From JANMEX01 sp031422915 (GTDB lineage: Bacteria > Pseudomonadota > Alphaproteobacteria > Rhizobiales > Rhizobiaceae), in NCBI GenBank assembly GCA_031422915.1, contig JANPEK010000180.1, positions 1-18,395 on the forward strand: a DNA stretch of 18,395 bases. Reading direction: 5' to 3'. The notes below the pieces were generated by a model that searched no databases, had not been told where the DNA came from, and worked only from the letters and a program-made list of their open reading frames with translations. Both the position numbers and the translations under genes were made by a program. Position 1 is the first letter of the stretch, and each line of letters begins with the position of its first letter. Of this stretch, positions 13,345-18,395 are shown in pieces.

Positions 13345-14109
13345 ATGACCAACACATTCATCTGGTACGACGTGATGACCACTGATGTGAAAGCGGCTGA
13401 AGAATTCTATGCAAAAGTTGTTGGCTGGCGCTGCCAGGACTCCGGCATGCCGGGGCAACCCTACACGCTGTTGATGAACGGCGATGTCTCGGTTGGCGGC
13501 ATCATGGCCATCCCGGAGGAAAACAAGGGCATGCCGCCAATGTGGATGGGCTATATCGGTGTGGATGACGTTGATGCCTTTGCTGTGAAGGTCACTGAGG
13601 CAGGCGGCAAAATTCTGAAAGCGCCGCAAGATATTCCCGGCGTCGGGCGTTTTGCCGTCGCCGCTGATCCGCACGGCGCGGGCTTCATCCTGTTTCGTGG
13701 CAACGGCGAGGCCATGCCCGCCGCACCGTTCATGGCCAAAGGCACTATCGGCTGGAACGAGCTGCATGCCGGCAATCTTGACGAGGCTTGGGCGTTCTAT
13801 TCCGGCCTGTTCGGCTGGCAAAAGGGGTATGGCCACGACATGGGTCCGGACTACGGTGTTTACCAGACCTTTGGCGAGACCAGCGAGCCTCCCGGCATGG
13901 GTGGCATGATGAAAATGATGGCGAATTCACCCATGCCGCATTGGACCCATTACTTCAGCATCGGCGATATCGATGCAGGCGCACGGCGCGTCAGGGACAA
14001 TGGCGGCACCGTGGTGATGGAGCCGCACGAAGTGCCGGGTGGCACATGGATCGCCCCGTGCATCGACCCGCAAGGCGCGCATTTTGCGCTGATTGGCAAC
14101 AAGGTTTGA
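13345..14109 (+). CDS. Two-domain VOC (glyoxalase-like) protein
   Basis: A 254-residue protein with two tandem VOC half-domains. The first (about residues 1-120) has FIWYDVMTTDVKAAEEFYAK and ends AADPHGAGFILFRG. The second (about 130-254) has GWNELHAGNLDEAWAFYSGL and ends IDPQGAHFALIGNKV. This duplicated layout is typical of the CFP-30B/antibiotic-binding-like VOC proteins, in which one chain forms the cavity usually made by a dimer. Substrates in the family vary, and none can be assigned here. The Shine-Dalgarno is AAGGAG about 9 bases before the ATG. It lies between the PhnB-like gene (38-base gap) and the first DUF1428 gene (32-base gap), on the presumed tetR-led transcript. Confidence 0.92.
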   Translation: MTNTFIWYDVMTTDVKAAEEFYAKVVGWRCQDSGMPGQPYTLLMNGDVSVGGIMAIPEENKGMPPMWMGYIGVDDVDAFAVKVTEAGGKILKAPQDIPGVGRFAVAADPHGAGFILFRGNGEAMPAAPFMAKGTIGWNELHAGNLDEAWAFYSGLFGWQKGYGHDMGPDYGVYQTFGETSEPPGMGGMMKMMANSPMPHWTHYFSIGDIDAGARRVRDNGGTVVMEPHEVPGGTWIAPCIDPQGAHFALIGNKV

Positions 14110-14141
14110 ATTGAAAGCAACTGAACCTGAAGGAGGAAAAG

Positions 14142-14495
14142 ATGGCATATGTAGATGGCTTTGTGGCGGCAGTTCCCACAGCAAACCGCGAGGTTTACCT
14201 TGAGTACGCCAAGAAATTTGATGCCCTGTTCGTGGCGCACGGGGCACTGAGTGCCGTGGAATGCTGGGAGGACGACGTGCCCGAAGGCAAGGCAACCTCG
14301 TTCAGCATGGCGGTGAAACGCGAGCCAAATGAGAGCATCCTGTTCTCGTGGATCACATGGCCCTCAAAGGAGGCGCGCACCGCAGCGTGGGAAAAGCTGA
14401 TGCAATTGCCTGAAATGCAGCCGGGCGCCAGCCCGATGCCGTTTGACGGCAAACGCATGATCTACGGCGGGTTCGACGTCATTCTGGAACTGTGA
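14142..14495 (+). CDS. DUF1428 (YbaA-like) family protein, copy 1
   Basis: A 117-residue protein of the DUF1428 family, related to E. coli YbaA; a small alpha/beta-barrel fold is expected. Family features are YVDGFVAAVP at the start, SAVECWEDDVPEGKATSFSM in the middle, FSWITWPSKEARTAAWEKLM, and MPFDGKRMIYGGFDVI near the end. No enzymatic function is established for the family. Small dimeric ferredoxin-like proteins of this size often bind or oxidise small organic molecules, but that is only analogy. A good AAGGAGG lies just upstream of the ATG. The next gene is a diverged paralogue. It belongs to the tetR/VOC cluster by strand and spacing. Confidence 0.92.
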   Translation: MAYVDGFVAAVPTANREVYLEYAKKFDALFVAHGALSAVECWEDDVPEGKATSFSMAVKREPNESILFSWITWPSKEARTAAWEKLMQLPEMQPGASPMPFDGKRMIYGGFDVILEL

Positions 14496-14589
14496 TTCAA
14501 TTTACGGGCCGCAAGGTTTTCCGGGCCTGGACCCATCCACTCACAGCAAGGCCCGACGCTCAAGCTGCGAGGAACAAAGGACTCTGAAA

Positions 14590-14934
14590 ATGGTTTACAT
14601 GGATATGTTTGTCGGCCGTATTCTGAACGAGAACAAGGAAATGTACGAATCCTACGCCAGCAAAATGCAAGCGCTTTCACTTGAGGCCGGAGCGCTTTCG
14701 GCCAGTGCATGCTGGGACATTGAGCACCCGCAAGGCATGCTCAACTCCTTGGCGGCAGCGGTAAAAGTGGAGCCGGGGGAAACGCTCGTCACCCGTATCG
14801 TCCGGTGGAAGTCAAAGGAAGCGCGGGACGCCGGATGGGCTGAAATAATGAGTAATGCGGAAATGCAGTCCGGATCAATCCCGATACCCTTTGACCGCAC
14901 GCAGGTCTATTACGCCGCCTTCGAAGAATTGTGA
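14590..14934 (+). CDS. DUF1428 family protein, diverged copy 2
   Basis: A 114-residue paralogue of the preceding gene. It keeps the length, the YxDxFV start (YMDMFVGRIL), GALSASACWD, RWKSKEARDAGWAEIM and PFDRTQVYYAAF. It has lost the acidic ECWEDDVPEGK patch of copy 1, reading ACWDIEHPQGM instead. The hallmark charged residues therefore differ, which points to a changed ligand or a heterodimer subunit rather than a simple backup. The gap to copy 1 is 94 bases, the largest inside the cluster, and holds no obvious promoter. The Shine-Dalgarno region reads GAGGAACAAAGGACTCTGAAA. The stop TGA (14932-14934) overlaps a GTG and lies 8 bases before the next ATG. Confidence 0.85.
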   Translation: MVYMDMFVGRILNENKEMYESYASKMQALSLEAGALSASACWDIEHPQGMLNSLAAAVKVEPGETLVTRIVRWKSKEARDAGWAEIMSNAEMQSGSIPIPFDRTQVYYAAFEEL

Positions 14935-14942
14935 GGCGCGCC

Positions 14943-15251
14943 ATGGTCAAGGATTCAATCAAGGCATCGAAACTGAAAATCGAAAACGTGTTGCAGCCCG
15001 GCAAGACCTACAATGTCGATCCTGTAAAGTTCGATGCAATGAAGGCAGCCATGCTCAAGGTTGTGCTACCCTCATCTCCTGGCATGACAACCGCAGAAAT
15101 CCGGGAGGCAGTTTTGCCGCTGTTGCCGCAAGACCTCTTTCCGGGCGGCGACAAGGCCGGCTGGTGGGTCAAGGCGGTGCAGCTCGACCAAGAGGCGAAG
15201 AAAGTCCTGGTACGATCAACAAAGCCGCCTGTGCGGCTGTGGAAGGTTTGA
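14943..15251 (+). CDS. Small conserved protein, DUF6958-like
   Basis: A 102-residue basic protein. The pattern KIENVLQPGKTYNVDPVKFD, then a helix KAAMLKVVLP, SSPGMTTAEIREAVLPLLPQ with DLFPGGDKAGWWVKAVQLD, and a final KPPVRLWKV matches a small family I recall as DUF6958; the number should be verified. The layout suggests a compact winged-helix-like domain, which could bind DNA or another protein, but this is inference. The ATG at 14943 has GAGG 6 bases upstream; a GTG at 14931 is in frame but inside the preceding stop region. It is the last gene of the tetR-led cluster. A 6-bp hairpin (15223-15238) lies inside its 3' end without a T-run. Confidence 0.8.
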   Translation: MVKDSIKASKLKIENVLQPGKTYNVDPVKFDAMKAAMLKVVLPSSPGMTTAEIREAVLPLLPQDLFPGGDKAGWWVKAVQLDQEAKKVLVRSTKPPVRLWKV

Positions 15252-15361
15252 TGAGGGGGTGACGCGGAGTTTTGGCCGCGACTGTGGACAGGTTTCATGC
15301 GTCAACGCTGTTTGGCGCTGCGTCCAGTAGCCTCGCCACCAACCCTTCCGGCTCAGCGATG

Positions 15362-15420
15362 CCCCTCATCGTCCTGCAGACCTTCGTGACACCTTCTCGC
15401 CGCAAGTGGAGGGGAGGCGG
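15362..15420. repeat. Possible degraded rhizobial intergenic repeat
   Basis: CCCCTCATCGTCCTGCAGAC, then CACCTTCTCGCCGCAAGTGG followed by AGGGGAGGCGG, resembles a worn copy of the common Rhizobiales intergenic palindrome that reads CCTCATCCG...CACCTTCTCCCCG...GGGGAGAAGG. It lies in the 179-base gap between the convergent DUF6958-like gene and acnA. The arms are only partly complementary, and I recognise it from memory, so the call is tentative. Confidence 0.35.
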
Positions 15421-15430
15421 GAAGTTAAAT

Positions 15431-18142
<2,712 letters not shown>

Positions 18143-18395
18143 GGATGGATCTCCTTGATATGCAAAGGGCCGGTCACAGGTGAACTGGCTGGCACAGGCG
18201 GGTGCCATGGGTTTTCAGCTTGCAGGTGCGATCATTTCCGCGAAGTTCACCCGGCCCACCGGTTCAAGGCCGGCAGCCGAAGGATCGGCAAAAGGGTTTC
18301 CACGCCGACCGCTGGCATGGTTGCAGAAGGCTTAGACAATTTCGTATGGAGTGGAAAGGCCAACCAAGGTCAAAGATGCTGCGCTGCAAAAAAAT
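18143..18395 (-). promoter_or_regulatory. acnA upstream region to the window edge
   Basis: These 253 bases hold no convincing gene. On the minus strand TTTGACC lies near the edge (about 18373-18367), and a -35 TTGACC with a poor -10 (TCCATA, 17 bases on) could start transcription toward acnA. The -10 is weak and no iron-responsive box is obvious. The divergent neighbour gene is outside the window. Confidence 0.3.

Noticed and set aside
15223..15238. AGCCGC-ctgt-GCGGCT hairpin as terminator of the VOC/DUF1428 cluster
   Set aside because: It lies inside the coding end of the last gene and is followed by GTGGAAGG, not Ts.
18143..18208. 22-residue extension of AcnA to an ATG at 18208
   Set aside because: The AAGGAG Shine-Dalgarno lies inside this stretch at the right distance for 18142, and the extension is unlike any aconitase.

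Overview
The window looks like chromosomal DNA of an alphaproteobacterium of the order Hyphomicrobiales (Rhizobiales). The reasons are an Omp19-type outer-membrane lipoprotein at the left edge, a rhizobial-style acnA next to DUF1223 and DUF2794 genes, a CnoX-type thioredoxin/TPR protein followed by Lon-N and Trm112-like genes, and moderately high G+C judged by eye. I see no phage genes, transposases, integrases or CRISPR arrays. Most of it is ordinary core and near-core gene content.

Layout, left to right. 1-264 (-): 5' part of an omp19-like lipoprotein gene that runs off the window. 469-1707 (-): FAD amine oxidase. 1786-2241 (-): four-TM membrane protein gene with an in-frame stop at codon 17. 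2355-2930 (+): TetR regulator, divergent from the membrane gene, with a 20-bp dyad between them. 2942-5005 (-): Dcp-type M3 metallopeptidase. 5292-5990 (+): HTH/WYL regulator with 10-bp-spaced repeats in its leader. 6326-6400 (-): tRNA-Gly(GCC) and its terminator. 6555-9117 (+): a co-directional row of protein-quality and translation genes (prolyl-tRNA editing protein, CnoX-like chaperedoxin, Lon-N domain protein, Trm112-like protein). 9147-9734 (-): second TetR, with a dyad operator. 9893-10450 (+): GNAT acetyltransferase, overlapping by four bases the stop of a convergent DUF2794 gene (10447-10821, -). 10822-11287: gene-free, but with a long imperfect inverted repeat and a strong rightward terminator that suggest a small RNA. 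11288-12019 (-): secreted DUF1223 thioredoxin-like protein. 12156-15251 (+): compact tetR-led cluster of two VOC proteins, two DUF1428 paralogues and a small DUF6958-like protein. 15431-18142 (-): acnA, with its upstream region at the right edge.

The best candidates for something new are the orphan structured transcript before the 11258-11282 terminator and the TetR-controlled run of five small proteins at 12839-15251. That run resembles a small-molecule or electrophile response module, but its substrate cannot be read from sequence. The TetR gene that leads it has a TTGACA -35 box, a CATACC/GGTATG dyad in the spacer, and a predicted transcription start at or next to its ATG.
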